The position numbers and the translations under genes were made by a program. DNA of 64,000 nt from Morella rubra (taxonomy: Eukaryota > Streptophyta > Magnoliopsida > Fagales > Myricaceae). The notes under the pieces are model-generated. The model searched no databases. It was not told the origin of the DNA and saw only the letters and a list, made by a program, of their open reading frames with translations. The stretch is taken from the NCBI GenBank assembly GCA_003952965.2, contig CM025856.1, forward strand, positions 5,479,700 to 5,543,699. The letters run 5' to 3'. Positions 24,401-35,580 of the stretch are shown piece by piece. Numbering within the stretch: the stretch's first letter is position 1; each line of letters opens with the position of its first letter.

Positions 24401-25819
24401 ATAAATGCTTTGACAGGTGGCTCAGGCAGAGGAAACCACATCCCCTATCGTGATTCCAAGCTTACTCGAATTCTACAAGATGCAATTGTTAGTTTCCCCC
24501 TTTTCTGACGGCATCATACCAATATGCACATGAGAGAAGCAGTTAAGATCTGATCTGATGCTTCTCATCTTGCAGGGTGGGAATTCCAGAACTGCTTTAT
24601 TGTGTTGTTGCTCACCAAGCCCTTCAAATGCATCAGAGAGCCTATCTACCCTACGTTTTGGTGGGAGGTGCTAATTCAGCATCCTTTTGTGGCAAGACAA
24701 AAAAAAAATACAGTAATTGAGTGTAATAAAGTGCACTATTCCCCTTCCTGTGATTTACCTAATTCCTTATCTTTTTAATGGAGTACATTAGGGCTGTGGT
24801 TCTTTCGTATCACAAAATCTAGTTCAACGCGATTTGTCTACTTTATTAAATTCAGATAAACTTGGAACTGCGTGAAAGAAAGGTGTCTTTTGCATAGTCC
24901 TTCAGCTTTGGGTTCTGGAGACTGGCGTTCTTTGGTTTAATTTTATGATATTTGCTCTGCTTATGCGATGGAATTTTGGTGCAGGGCAAAGCATATTAAG
25001 GCATCACCACGTGTTAACTTCAACGAGCATAAATATGCTAAGAAGCACGAAGCTTTCTGCCCAAATAAAGATGAGTCATGCGAGAGAATTCTAAACAAGG
25101 TAAGAAGCATAGTATGGGACTCTTGATATATATCTTGGAAGAATATCTTCAGTCTTGATATGTACCTACAGTTTCTAAAACAACTCTCATTCATTCAGTT
25201 GAGAGAGAGATTGGACATTGAAGATGTGAAATTACTTGAGGAGTTGTTCTTGCTGGAAGGAATTTTGTTTGATCCAGGTACTGTTGAAGAAGCTGAATTA
25301 GGCTATGAAGATGTTACTTTACGGACAATTTCCGCATTACAACACGATGTGGAAGCGCTTGCGTGTAGTGTTAAAGAGGTAAGTGATAAATGTTCTCAAG
25401 TTTCATGATGGCAAAAGAAAAGGGTTCCAAGTAGCTACAAAGTTGAAGGTCACGTTTTTGTGTCAGTTTCATACTCCTCCAATAGCATAGTGCAAGTTCA
25501 CAATCAACTTCTTTAAGCAATCTTTCGAGACTAATCCTTTTACTTGTTAGAGAGATTTCAGCGAATGAGAATGTAAACAATCTAAACTACACACGCGAAC
25601 ACGGACTTACATAGGTCTTTGTCCACGTGTAAGTTTGGATATTTGTTGTACTTTTTACAGCTTAAGAGGGAGAACAAGGCACTCAAAATCAGACTAGCAG
25701 CTGCTGAAGATTCACTCCACCGAGAAGATGGCATAATCTCAAATTTACTGCAAAAGATTTCAGCCATCCTCAGTTTCTTCTTCGTCCGGGGTCCACTTTC
25801 CGTCTGTCAAGATGCCTAA
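21463..25819 (+). CDS. KIN1: Kinesin-1-type motor protein KIN-1 (At3g63480 type)
   Basis: Fifteen exons in phase: 21463-21576, 21716-21818, 22100-22143, 22792-22821, 22908-23030, 23129-23154, 23317-23398, 23856-23897, 23967-24000, 24127-24202, 24271-24487, 24576-24667, 24985-25099, 25199-25378 and 25661-25819; 478 residues. Motor motifs: start [19 protein letters not shown]-loop TGAGKTYS (88-95, split from its GQ by intron 3), switch [10 protein letters not shown] (201-209), switch II DLAGSE (235-240), then [17 protein letters not shown] short coiled-coil-prone tail ([20 protein letters not shown]) follows the neck, so the protein is almost all motor domain, as in plant KIN-1. The role is microtubule-based, plus-end motor activity by family; Arabidopsis KIN1 has been linked to gametogenesis (recalled, not checked). 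Part of the gene is duplicated directly downstream. Confidence 0.93.
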
Positions 25820-26029
25820 ATGAAGACTCAATTGTCATTTCATGGTGCTGTCTTACACAGTGAAGGTATAGATCCAAGTATAGTAAGTGCATAGCAGAAT
25901 TCATACTCTTTTGTGATACTAATATGATTAAGCAACCATAATGCGATTAGTTAAGACCTTTGTTTTTCTACCCTTTTTTCCTGTTTGAAAAGCGCACAGA
26001 TGAAAAGGATAACAATCATGATAATATTA

Positions 26030-28190
26030 AAAGAATTCATAATCTGGAGTGTAATGATATTGAAAAGGTTTGAATTGAGATTGATTTATTAAATCTGCAA
26101 GACAAAAAAATGTGCTAGATTATGTTTGTCTTATGATACCCGTTAACGCAATCAATGGGACAGTAACATTAACATATAACATGTCTCTCAATGCTTGCTG
26201 ACTTCCTTGTAGCATGACATCTATCCATAGATATGATGGACTGACTTCCTGACAGGCATGCAGGTACCTGTATAACTGCATTTGAATAGAAGACTCGTAT
26301 TCAGATAGTCAATAATTAGATGGGGGCTTCTGATAATTATGGTATATGGGGGGAGCAGCTAAATAAAGTTGTACTAAAAACAGTTCTCTGAAACCTTAGA
26401 AATTTTTTTGATCGTTGTTATTGATGTAAAGATATGTGTTCCTTATACGCACATGTACAGGTCTTGACACAATGCACATAGAACTACAATTTTTGTTGGT
26501 GTGGTTTCTCCAGTTGATTTGCAGTGGGTGATAATTAGGTTGATATTCTACTTTGATGAACTTCTTTATGCCCTTCATAACAGACTGGAGCTGGAAAGAC
26601 ATATAGTATGGAGGTAATGTAACGAATTAGCAAGTATATTCTGAAAAATGACTGTCATAGATGCTAAGTTAAGCTCACACATTATTTATTTTGGATCAGG
26701 GTCCTAGTATTCTTAAATGTGATGAGGAGAAGAAAGGGATACTTCCAAGAGTAGTAGACGGACTTTTTGAGCACATAAAATCTTTAAATGAAGTGGAGAA
26801 TTACTCAATCAAGTTGTCAATGGTATCAAGACACGTTCATTTATTATGCTCCGGGTTTAGCTATAACCTTTGTATCAATAACTCCTGCTAATTTTAGTGA
26901 ATATGTTGGGGTTCCTCCAGGTAGAGATCTACATGGAAAAAGTAAGGTACTTATCACCCAAACTGCATTTATGCTCAAATCATGATCCTGCTAATCTTTC
27001 CCTTAACTTTAAAAGACTTAAACTCTACTTTCTGGATAAAAATCTGGGCCCTTACCTCAGATTATTGATCTTTCTTACACAAATATGACTGGAACTTTCC
27101 CTACTCAGGGACCTTTTCGATTTATCCAAGGACAATATACAGATTAAGGAGAGCAAAGTACAGGGGATATTGTTGTCTGGAGCAACAGAGGTGAGCCTAT
27201 CTTTTGGAAAAACTTTCTCTTTACAATGTTACTTCTGATGATATTGATGATGCAACTTTGTGTATATTGGTTGTGTTAATCTCTAACATGCTGAAGCTGT
27301 TGCATAGACCCGGCTTCAAATTCCCATTAAGAACACTAGTGTCACATGCTTGTTCTTAGAAAGACAGGACACATGCGCTCCACACATACACAACCCCCTG
27401 GAAACACTCATATTTTTTTGCAAACACATGGAGCATTCAGGCTTCTTTTATTGAGGATGTAGTTTACAGATCATAATCAGGGAAAGCACAATTTGATTTA
27501 CTGTCTTAATTCTTTCTGCATTTATATTTGTTTTGTCTGCTGAATCTCTGAACCTGTTATATGACTACAAACCAGTAAAACTGCTAATCAAATTGGATCC
27601 ACTCTGTCTATAACTGAACTATAATAGCCTTCCCTTTCCAGATCTCTATATTGGACCGTGATCAAGCAGTACAAAGCCTATCAGTAAGTCCAGGACTGTT
27701 GGGGTTCTTTTTGTATATTTTATATTCTAATGCTGACTTTTGAAATGCACAGACTGGGATAGGTAACAGAGCTGTTGGAGAAACTCGTATCCTGGTTTAC
27801 TAATATCTTAACTACACAATCAGCAGCATGTTCTAAAGTGAATAAATCCTTAACATAGACAGAAATGAACATGGCCAGCAGTAGAAGTCATTCTGTTTAC
27901 ATCTTTACTATCCAGTTTTACAGGATATGCAAGATTCTCAATAGACTCTCACCAGGATAGAGCTGGAAAACTAGTCCTGGTGGACTTGGCGGGATCGGAG
28001 AAAGCAGAGAAAACTGGGGCTGAAGGGAGGGTTCTTGAAGAAGCTAAAATGATTAACAAGTCCCTCTCCGCCCTTGGGAATGTCATAAATGCTTTGACAG
28101 GTGGCTCAGGCAGAGGAAACCACATCCCCTATCGTGATTCAAGCTTACTCGAATTCTAAAAGATGCAATTGTTAGTTTCCCCTTTTCTGA
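26030..28190 (+). pseudogene. Truncated tandem copy of KIN-1 (intron 2 to exon 11)
   Basis: From 26297 on this is nearly identical to KIN-1 at a constant offset of 3792 bp: exon 4 26584-26613, exon 5 26700-26822, exon 6 26921-26946, exon 7 27109-27190; exon 8 27642-27683 and exon 9 27753-27786 follow after small indels. It lacks exons 1-2, and exon 3 is reduced to a fragment around 26140-26165 missing the TYGQ end. Exon 10 loses the QEFTGDKR coding part. Exon 11 has a 1-bp loss (GATTCAAGC for GATTCCAAGC) that shifts the frame. Exons 12-14 are absent and are replaced by lipase promoter sequence. It cannot make a motor protein. Confidence 0.9.
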
Positions 28191-28197
28191 CGGCATC

Positions 28198-28505
28198 AAT
28201 TTTCTCTTATCCAAATATTGTCCCTGCTAACATAACAAAATTCTTGTACTAAATAGGTGGCGTTTGCTTTAATGGCTCTCATTTTGCCTTTTCATTCTAT
28301 TTAAAGCAAACGATTCCTGCTGGGAACTTCTAAAGCAAACTTCCCCATATGTGTATATAAAAACCAAGCCACATGTTTTTCGGTCAGTATATAACATACA
28401 AGTACTGAAGCCTACAAGCCATGGCTGCCATAGCAAACAAAGTTATTCCCCTCCTGCAATTCTCACCTTATTTTTGCTCTGTTTTACTCTTTCATGCAAA
28501 TTCCA
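28198..28505 (+). repeat. Duplicate of the GDSL lipase promoter and signal-peptide start
   Basis: Matches 29753-30042: TTCTCTTATCCAAATATTG, GGCTCTCATTTTGCCTTTTC, a TATATAAAAA box (28354-28363) and the start codon region GCCATGGCTGCCATAGC. Small insertions relative to the downstream copy (for example CCTGCTAACAT for CCCAACAT) break the lipase frame within the signal peptide. After AATTCCA it joins directly to KIN-1 intron 14 sequence. An open frame of about 48 codons runs from the ATG at 28421 through the joint into KIN-1 intron sequence read in a new frame. Confidence 0.88.
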
Positions 28506-28508
28506 AGT

Positions 28509-29096
28509 CGTTGAAGGTCACGTTTTTGTGTCAGTTTCATACTCCTCCAATAGCATAGTGCAAGTTCACAATCAACTTCTTTAAGCAATCTTTCGAGACT
28601 AATCCTTTTACTTGTTAGAGAGATTTCAGCGAATGAGAATGTAAACAATCTAAACTACACACGCGAACACGGACTTACATAGGTCTTTGTCCACGTGTAA
28701 GTTTGGATATTTGTTGTACTTTTTACAGCTTAAGAGGGAGAACAAGGCACTCAAAATCAGACTAGCAGCTGCTGAAGATTCACTCCACCGAGAAGATGGC
28801 ATAATCTCAAATTTACTGCAAAAGATTTCAGCCATCCTCAGTTTCTTCTTCGTCCGGGGTCCACTTCCGTCTGTCAAGATGCCTAAATGAAGACTCAATT
28901 GTCATTTCATGGTGCTGTCTTACACAGTGAAGGTATAGATCCAAGTATAGTAAGTGCATAGCAGAATTCATACTCTTTTGTGATACTAATATGATTAAGC
29001 AACCATAATGCGATTAGTTAAGACCTTTGTTTTTCTACCCTTTTTTCCTGTTTGAAAAGCGCACAGATGAAAAGATAACAATCATGATAATATTAA
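28509..29096 (+). repeat. Duplicate of KIN-1 intron 14, last exon and 3' flank
   Basis: Matches 25442-26030 at an offset of about 3068 bp, including the intron 14 acceptor and exon 15 (from 28729). One T is missing in the CCACTTTCCG tract of the last exon, changing the end of the frame from SVCQDA to PSVKMPK before the stop at 28890. No upstream exon connects to it except the broken KIN-1 copy. Confidence 0.9.
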
Positions 29097-29752
29097 TAAT
29101 TCGTGGAGAAATGAAGCGCTGTGCAGACTGACCAAGAAAATGACAGTATTAATAATTCGATGACAGCCTTTCCATGAGAACACACAGGGCAGAACTGTCT
29201 GCTTTGAGACGTGTAGTAGGTTTCAATTTGGCATTGGGATACAAAAGTATGCAATTCGTGGAAGGAAAGTTCAAACCCCTTGCTTCCAAGATGGTGCCCA
29301 TGAGGTCTGGCCTTTAGACCTTGGTGAAGCATTCAGAATCTGCCAAATTGCCCCGTGAACTCCCAATACTAAAGTCCAAAAGCCCATTTTGTCCTGGGGG
29401 AACAACACCATTACCCGAGATTGATGCTTTCACGGGGTTGTTAATGGAAAAGATGCTGCCAGTAGAGTAATTCAGACATTTGCAAAGAAGAAATACTTAC
29501 ATATTTAATTGGTGATTTTACAAACCTCATTTTAGTCTAAAAATCAATTCCATACATCATATTTGGATTAAAAAATATTTATATATCATAAATACTAAAA
29601 CAGTGTTTATAAAAATTCGTTAATAATTCCTCTCACATAAACTTTTGTTTCAGATATGCTCCATAACTCTCAGATATCCTAGAGAATAATATACTCAAAC
29701 ATATGTCCTTTCTTAATATATTTTCTACGTTGCTTCACGCAAAAAGGGAAGG
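29097..29752. other. Spacer before the GDSL gene
   Basis: No gene recognised. A minus-strand 79-codon open frame (29093-29332) shows no family resemblance. The stretch from 29500 is very AT-rich. Confidence 0.35.
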
Positions 29753-29898
29753 TAATTTTCTCTTATCCAAATATTGTCCCAACATAACAAAATTCTTGTC
29801 TAAATATGGCGTTTGCTTTTGGCTCTCATTTTGCCTTTTCATTATTTAAAGCAAACGTTCCTTTTGCTGGGAACCTAAAGCAAACTTCCCCATATGTG

Positions 29899-29908
29899 TA
29901 TATAAAAA
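29899..29908 (+). promoter_or_regulatory. TATA box of the upstream GDSL first exon
   Basis: TATATAAAAA lies 57-66 bp before the ATG at 29965, a usual spacing for a plant core promoter with a short leader. The same box is kept in the duplicate at 28354-28363. Confidence 0.6.
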
Positions 29909-29964
29909 CCAAGCCACATGTTCTTCGGTAGTATATAACATACAAGTACTGAAGCCTACAAGCC

Positions 29965-30208
29965 ATGGCTGCCATAGCAAACACCGTTATTCCCCTCCCA
30001 ATTCTCACCTTATTTTTGCTCTGTTTTACTCTTGCAAATTCCATCGACTTCCATTATCCCGCCGTTTTCAACTTTGGAGACTCGAACTCTGACACAGGCG
30101 GGCTTACTGCTGGCCTTGGCTTCCTTCTTGACCCCCCGAATGGACAAATGTACTTCAAGCCTCCGTCAGGGAGATTTTGCGATGGTCGTCTCATCATTGA
30201 CTTACTCA
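29965..30208 (+). CDS. Alternative (upstream) first exon of the GDSL esterase gene
   Basis: Encodes a signal peptide (MAAIANTVIPLPILTLFLLC) followed by the GDSL block VFNFGDSNSDTGG and the exon-1 end GRFCDGRLIIDLL. The donor CTCA|GTAATT leaves one base (A). The next exon of the family begins TGGATGCAATGG, and the only such exon nearby is at 31113, in the gene below. Splicing gives LLMDAMDLPF, which matches the usual family wording better than the LLDAMDLPF made from the second first exon. The isoform would be 383 residues. It may alternatively be a leftover from a tandem duplication that lost exons 2-5. Confidence 0.65.
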
Positions 30209-30678
30209 GTAATTTCCTCACTGATAACCTGCAAACTCATTACGCTGCGGCACTTTCGTTTCCACTCTTCGTTCTAAAGCATCTTTACTTGCATTTCTAT
30301 TTCTTATATATTCCTTGGTTCCAACATTCTTCAAGTAATAGATAACCAAGATATTTGTGGGCCAGAAAGAGAGAGAGAGAGAAAGAGAGCTTGCAAGATA
30401 TGTGGGAGATGGCAAGTTTTTTTGACTGTGTTTTTTACGATCACGCATGCTATCTGACAAGGTGGAAACAGAACTCTAGAATGAGTCTTTAGGCTTGGTG
30501 GGTCCTCTTTGGCTTCCCATAGATGAAAGCGATCTTCCAACACACACTAACACACGTATGACTCACCAAACAAACGTCTATTGTAAGAGTTATCATATCA
30601 TAAAGTAATTGGTAGTTATAATGCAAGAGAAAGCTACGACAAGGCTTCCAAAGAAACAGCCTACCTCCTGCGTTAACC

Positions 30679-32464
30679 ATGGCTATCCAGAGACGCATTC
30701 TCTATGTTGTTCTCTTGATACTGTCCATCTACTTACCTCTTTCCAAATCCATTAACCTCAACGTTCCGGCGGTTTTCAATCTGGGTGACTCCAATTCTGA
30801 CACGGGTGATCTTGTTGCCTCCGGGATCGAGAGCATTGAACCCCCTTATGGACAGAGTTACTTCCGAACTCCATCGGGGAGATACTGTGATGGCCGTCTC
30901 ATTATTGATTTCCTCTGTAATCTTCCTTCTTTTCCAGTGAAGTAGTTTCTTAGATCTGCAATATTCATATAAACTCTATTTTCTTCTCTAGGTTCCCCTG
31001 TTTCCTCTGCTTTCGATGATGTTGTTCAGTAATACCTGTACTAGTTGGCTGCTTTATATTTGTTCCATTTTTTTTATCAATGGTTTCCTTACTCTTGAGT
31101 GATATTTTGCAGTGGATGCAATGGACCTACCATTTCTAAATGCCTATCTGGATTCAATTGGCTCGCCAAATTTCCGAAAAGGATGCAATTTTGCAACAGC
31201 AGGATCTACTATTCTTCCAGCAACTGCAACATCTGTCAGTCCGTTCTCATTTGGGGTCCAGGTGTCTCAGTTCCTCCGATTTAAAGCTCGGGTTCTCGAA
31301 TTGCACGCTAAAAGTATGTGCATGGATTATAATATTTAACCCTGCAATATATGAAAAATTGGTGGCCAAAGTTGTTACTACGAGTATGGGAAGAAGTAAC
31401 TGTGCTCACAATTTTGTCTCAGGTAAGAAAGTTGATAAGTTTCTCCCGAAAGAAGAATATTTTGGGAAGGCGCTTTACACGTTTGATATAGGCCAAAATG
31501 ATCTTGCTGGTGCATTCTATTCCAAGTCATTTGATCAAATTCTTGCTTCAATTCCAACAATTTTGTTGGAGTTTGAAACTGGAATAAAGGTCAGCTTCAT
31601 CCCTCGCATACTAAGCGAATGATTGTTTATAATCCATTGAAACTTCAACTTGCGTAAATTTCAATCAGTGGTGTTGAGTTCTTACGCTTCCCTTGGTTGG
31701 CTAATTTTCAGAGACTATACGATCAAGGGGCTAGGAATTTTTGGGTACACAACACGGGTCCTCTTGGATGCTTGCCTCAAAATGTTGCCAGATTTGGAAC
31801 TGACCCATCGAAGCTTGATGAGCTAGGGTGTGTTGCCCCGCATAACCAAGCTGCCAGACTTTTCAACCTGCAGCTTCATGCTCTCTGCAAAAAATTGCAG
31901 GGCCAATATTTGGAGGCAAATGTCACATATATTGATGTGTTTACTATAAAGTACAACCTCATTGCAAACTATTCCCGTTATGGTTAGTATGCCTCAGTAC
32001 TTTCTTCCACCTTCAGTATTTCAAACTAACAAAGTTAGGACGGACATTCTTTCAGCAATTCTCATTCTTTTTCAAATTTCAGTTTGTTAAAACAAAAAAC
32101 CCGGTCCAGTATAAATAAAGGGGATTCAAATTCATTGCAAAGTTCTCTGTTCTAATCGTTTAAGGGTCTACGTTTTGGTGGATGTTAATTTGCAGGATTT
32201 GAACAACCTATTATGGTTTGCTGTGGATATGGAGGTCCACCGTTGAACTACGACAGTCACATTAGCTGTGGGCAAACAAAGATCTTGAATGGGACCTCAG
32301 TCACCGCCAAAGGGTGCCCGGACAGCACCGAGTATATCAATTGGGATGGAATTCATTACACCGAGGCTGCAAATCAGTATGTCTCATCACAGATACTCAC
32401 TGGAAAATATGCAGATCCTCCTTTCTCAGATGAAATGCCTTTCCTTCTGCCGCTCAAGTTCTGA
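30679..32464 (+). CDS. GDSL-type esterase/lipase (At1g54790 type)
   Basis: Five exons in phase: 30679-30916, 31113-31313, 31423-31589, 31712-31982 and 32196-32464; 381 residues. A signal peptide (MAIQRRILYVVLLILSIYLP) suggests secretion. SGNH-hydrolase blocks: GDSNSDTG with nucleophile Ser38, GCNFATAGS (block II), GQND with Asn172 (block III), and DGIHYTEAAN with Asp343 and His346 (block V). All catalytic residues are present. The C-terminal part (GKYADPPFSDEMPFLLPLKF) matches the family end. Substrate unknown; family members act on acyl esters or, in some cases, glycans. An additional first exon lies upstream at 29965-30208. The next gene, TLP18.3, is transcribed toward it. Confidence 0.93.
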
Positions 32465-33535
32465 GAGTTGATCCCACCAATTGTTATAATTATTTATTCT
32501 TTTTTCTTCCTGATATCTAACTTCTAGAAATAATTGTAAGCTACCATTGAAATCAACTTCTGGCAAGAGGTATCTGTTGTGACTGGCAACTAGTACCGCA
32601 AAGAAATCCTACCAAGTTTGCCGCGTAGCTCTCATGAACTGGTTATTGCTTTAACTGTAATTTCTGAATTGGAAGTGATGCAATTCAAATGATATGGCTG
32701 TAATACAATTACAAAAGCTTCCAGCCCTTTATTAGGAGTAATGGAATTCTTGAATTGAGTCGCTATAGCCAAAATCATATTGTCTTTCATGAACCTTCCC
32801 ATCTCTGATCTTGACAATGGAGACTAAGTACACTGTTTTTCTTTTTAATACGTTTGGTTTTTTACATTGACTGTTATTTCTTCATCTGATGGTGTAAGAT
32901 ATCTTGCTAACTTGATATATGGAAGATATGGATTCAAGAAACTAGGACAGATTCACGCCTCATTTTGGAAATGCAACCAGAAGTGACCAGGCATTGTACA
33001 TGCTTTCCTCCTCGTGGCGTTTGACAGCACCCACTCTATTTGAAAAATATGCAGTATTCCAGATAATTGAAATTTACAAACTTTCCGGCCTGTTTATTAA
33101 AATTCAAACTCTGTAGTGTGCGCTTTTGTTCCTCTCAAGATCCTTTAAAGTACTGTCATACTTCAAGCTATAAGTTCATGAATTGCAGTATTTGGAGAAA
33201 TTTTTGCAACTTGTAAGATAGCTCTATATTTATTTCATTCTAGGAGAATTTTGGCTGTGGCAGTTTTATATACCATAGCATTTTCCAAGAGCACTATTTC
33301 ACAAGTACTCTCCCAAGACATGTATTCTAATTTGCTTTTGGGATTGTATCCATCGATGCCAGAATTTGTTCTGTCTTACATCACTAATTCTGTAGCATTC
33401 GTATTTGTCAGAAATAGTAGGAACCCTGTACTATTCTTAAGGTTCATCTCGAGGTACCATTAAGACAATAGATCCAGATACCTGAAGTTGGACTGGAAGA
33501 CAAGTCCAACATAAATCTAATGTTACAGATAACGT
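32465..33535. other. Convergent 3' flanks of the GDSL and TLP18.3 genes
   Basis: About 1.07 kb holding the 3' UTRs of two genes transcribed toward each other. Short open frames only, with no family resemblance. Confidence 0.45.
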
Positions 33536-35580
33536 TTACTTCCTGGACACATAAGCATAGTATTGTGCCATAGGAACAACAAAGGCAATGACTAACAAAC
33601 CTCCAACAACAAGGGCGAATTGTCCCCGCTTCTCTTCTGTCTCTTCCCTGGTTTTGAAATTCGATTCACGTTTGTTGTCTTTAAACTGGGGCCCACCAGG
33701 ATCTGGAAGCCCATCAATGGCAGCAACTAGTCGCTGGGCACTGCTAAAAACAGCTTCATTGTACTTCTCTTCTGTAGCCAGGACTGCAATCACAAATCCA
33801 CAAATTTGATCACCACAACTCCAATTTCTTCTGAGAATAAAATCAGCGAAATCACTAATTCGTAGGATGATCTTACAAAAGCAGGAGTGTCTAGACGCCA
33901 AGAGTCTTGAGTGTTCTCAAGAATCAATTCCTCTGTTCAGTATGCTAAACATGAAAGGAAGACGTGTAGGTTGGATGGAGCAGTTCCCCTTAGCTTATAA
34001 GTTATAATAGCAAGCTGCCGATACATTCTACGGTAACTTAAGCATTAAATTTGAACTCCACACTCAAGTCTTGCTGCTAATCACTCCTCAGAGTCCCCGA
34101 GGGATGTCTTGCAGCTCAAAAATGAAAATTGAAAGCTGCAGCCTCATACAATAGCAGAACCCCATTCTAGTATGTTTTATATAGGTCTGAGAAACTTGAA
34201 TCTAGCCACACCTTGGTGATGAAAGCCTACCTCAGCATGCTCTCAAAACTACGAAAGAATGCAATCTATGACCTGTATACATTGTATGACTATTACCATC
34301 TAAGCTAATTGCTCTATGTAACATTGAACTTTGCAACCGATGCTAGCAGCTTATGCTTGCAAAGATGAGGTTTCGAACTATGATCTTCTCAAAATCAAAT
34401 GCTGTAGCAAATATAATAGCCGACTGATTTGGGGCTTATAGGATGAGAAATAGACCAAGATTACCAGGAAGATTTTCGGCTACGGTGGCATCAAGAATGT
34501 TCTCTCCAACAGCCTGAACAAATGCAGGACCACCTGTGGCTGCCCCTTCCTTTTGACTGGTGACAAGCACAACGATGCCTTTATTATTGCCCTCTTCTAC
34601 TGTGGGATACCACCGCTCCAAAACTTGGTCAGCATACTCAAAAGCATCAGCTTTGCTCTGCAAGCAAGCGTTACCCAAAACATGTAAATTCCAAATAAAG
34701 AACCCCACACAATTGGATTCTTGAATTTCTTAATTTTATAGACACAATTCAATGTTTTTGTATAACTCTCAAAAACATAGTATTAAAGCAGAGCTTGATC
34801 ATTTTTTTTTTCTAGGCAGTACAGCTTGATCATTGTTTGTACCTTAACCGCAGAAAAATTTAAGGGAAAAAAATTAATTGAGCGCAATGGAATCAGAATC
34901 ATGAAGTATCGCCGAGATAAGCCGAATATAAAAAGTGAAAGACAGGATTCAATGAAACATTTCACTCTTTTTCTTTTCCTCAGCTTTCTCGGAAACCAGA
35001 AAACTGTAAGTGATCTAAAGGACAAACGAATCCATTCGTTTGAATCAAATCAAAAGGGTGTCCCAGGAGTCGAAATTGATAATGTACCGCTAATATATGT
35101 ATTTGCAGAAGTTTTTTATGGGAGAACACTCACTGTGAGCTTCCGGACAGTGATGAAATTAATGTGCAAGTTCTTCCTCGACTCCAAATCCGACAACAAT
35201 CTCTTCAAATCCGATTTTGTCACCCGACTAAGCACGCCTGCATCGTCAACTACATATGATTCTTTAGGCGGCCCCTCATTAAGGATATCGAATTCAGAAG
35301 CTAACGCATTGCCACTAGGCAAGAGTGGGCTAAAGCTGAGTGCTAGAGTGAGAGCTAGAGCTGCTAGTCCTTGTTGGGCATAAGAAAGCAAGCTTGTGGG
35401 TGTCGGTAAAGATACATTAAAGGAATGAGGTCGATGGTTTTTTAGGCTAGACGTAATGTTTCTGGTAAGAAAGAGAGAACTTGATCTGGGTTGGATAGAG
35501 GAGGAAGAAAGGGTCTTTGGACAGGGAGGTTTGGAGTTGAAAACAGGGGAAAGAGAGCGAGGAGAGAGAATGGTTTCCAT
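33536..35580 (-). CDS. TLP18.3: Thylakoid lumen 18.3-kDa protein, TPM-domain (At1g54780 type)
   Basis: Three exons: 35580-35134, 34657-34465 and 33783-33536; 295 residues, near the family length. It begins METILSPRSLSPVFNSKPPC, a Ser/Pro-rich plastid transit peptide, followed by a hydrophobic stretch and the lumenal cleavage-type site ALAS before EFDILNEGPPKESYVVDDAG. The TPM (TLP18.3/Psb32/MOLO-1) domain follows: GVLSRVTKSDLKRLLSDLES, NFITVRKLTSKADAFEYADQ, NNKGIVVLVTSQKEGA and GENILDATVAENLP. The C-terminus has one membrane helix (FALVVGGLLVIAFVVPMAQY). Arabidopsis TLP18.3 supports photosystem II repair and has acid-phosphatase activity. An upstream in-frame Met lies at 35607, but the family starts at METxLSPR. 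It is head-to-head with PPD4. Confidence 0.93.
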
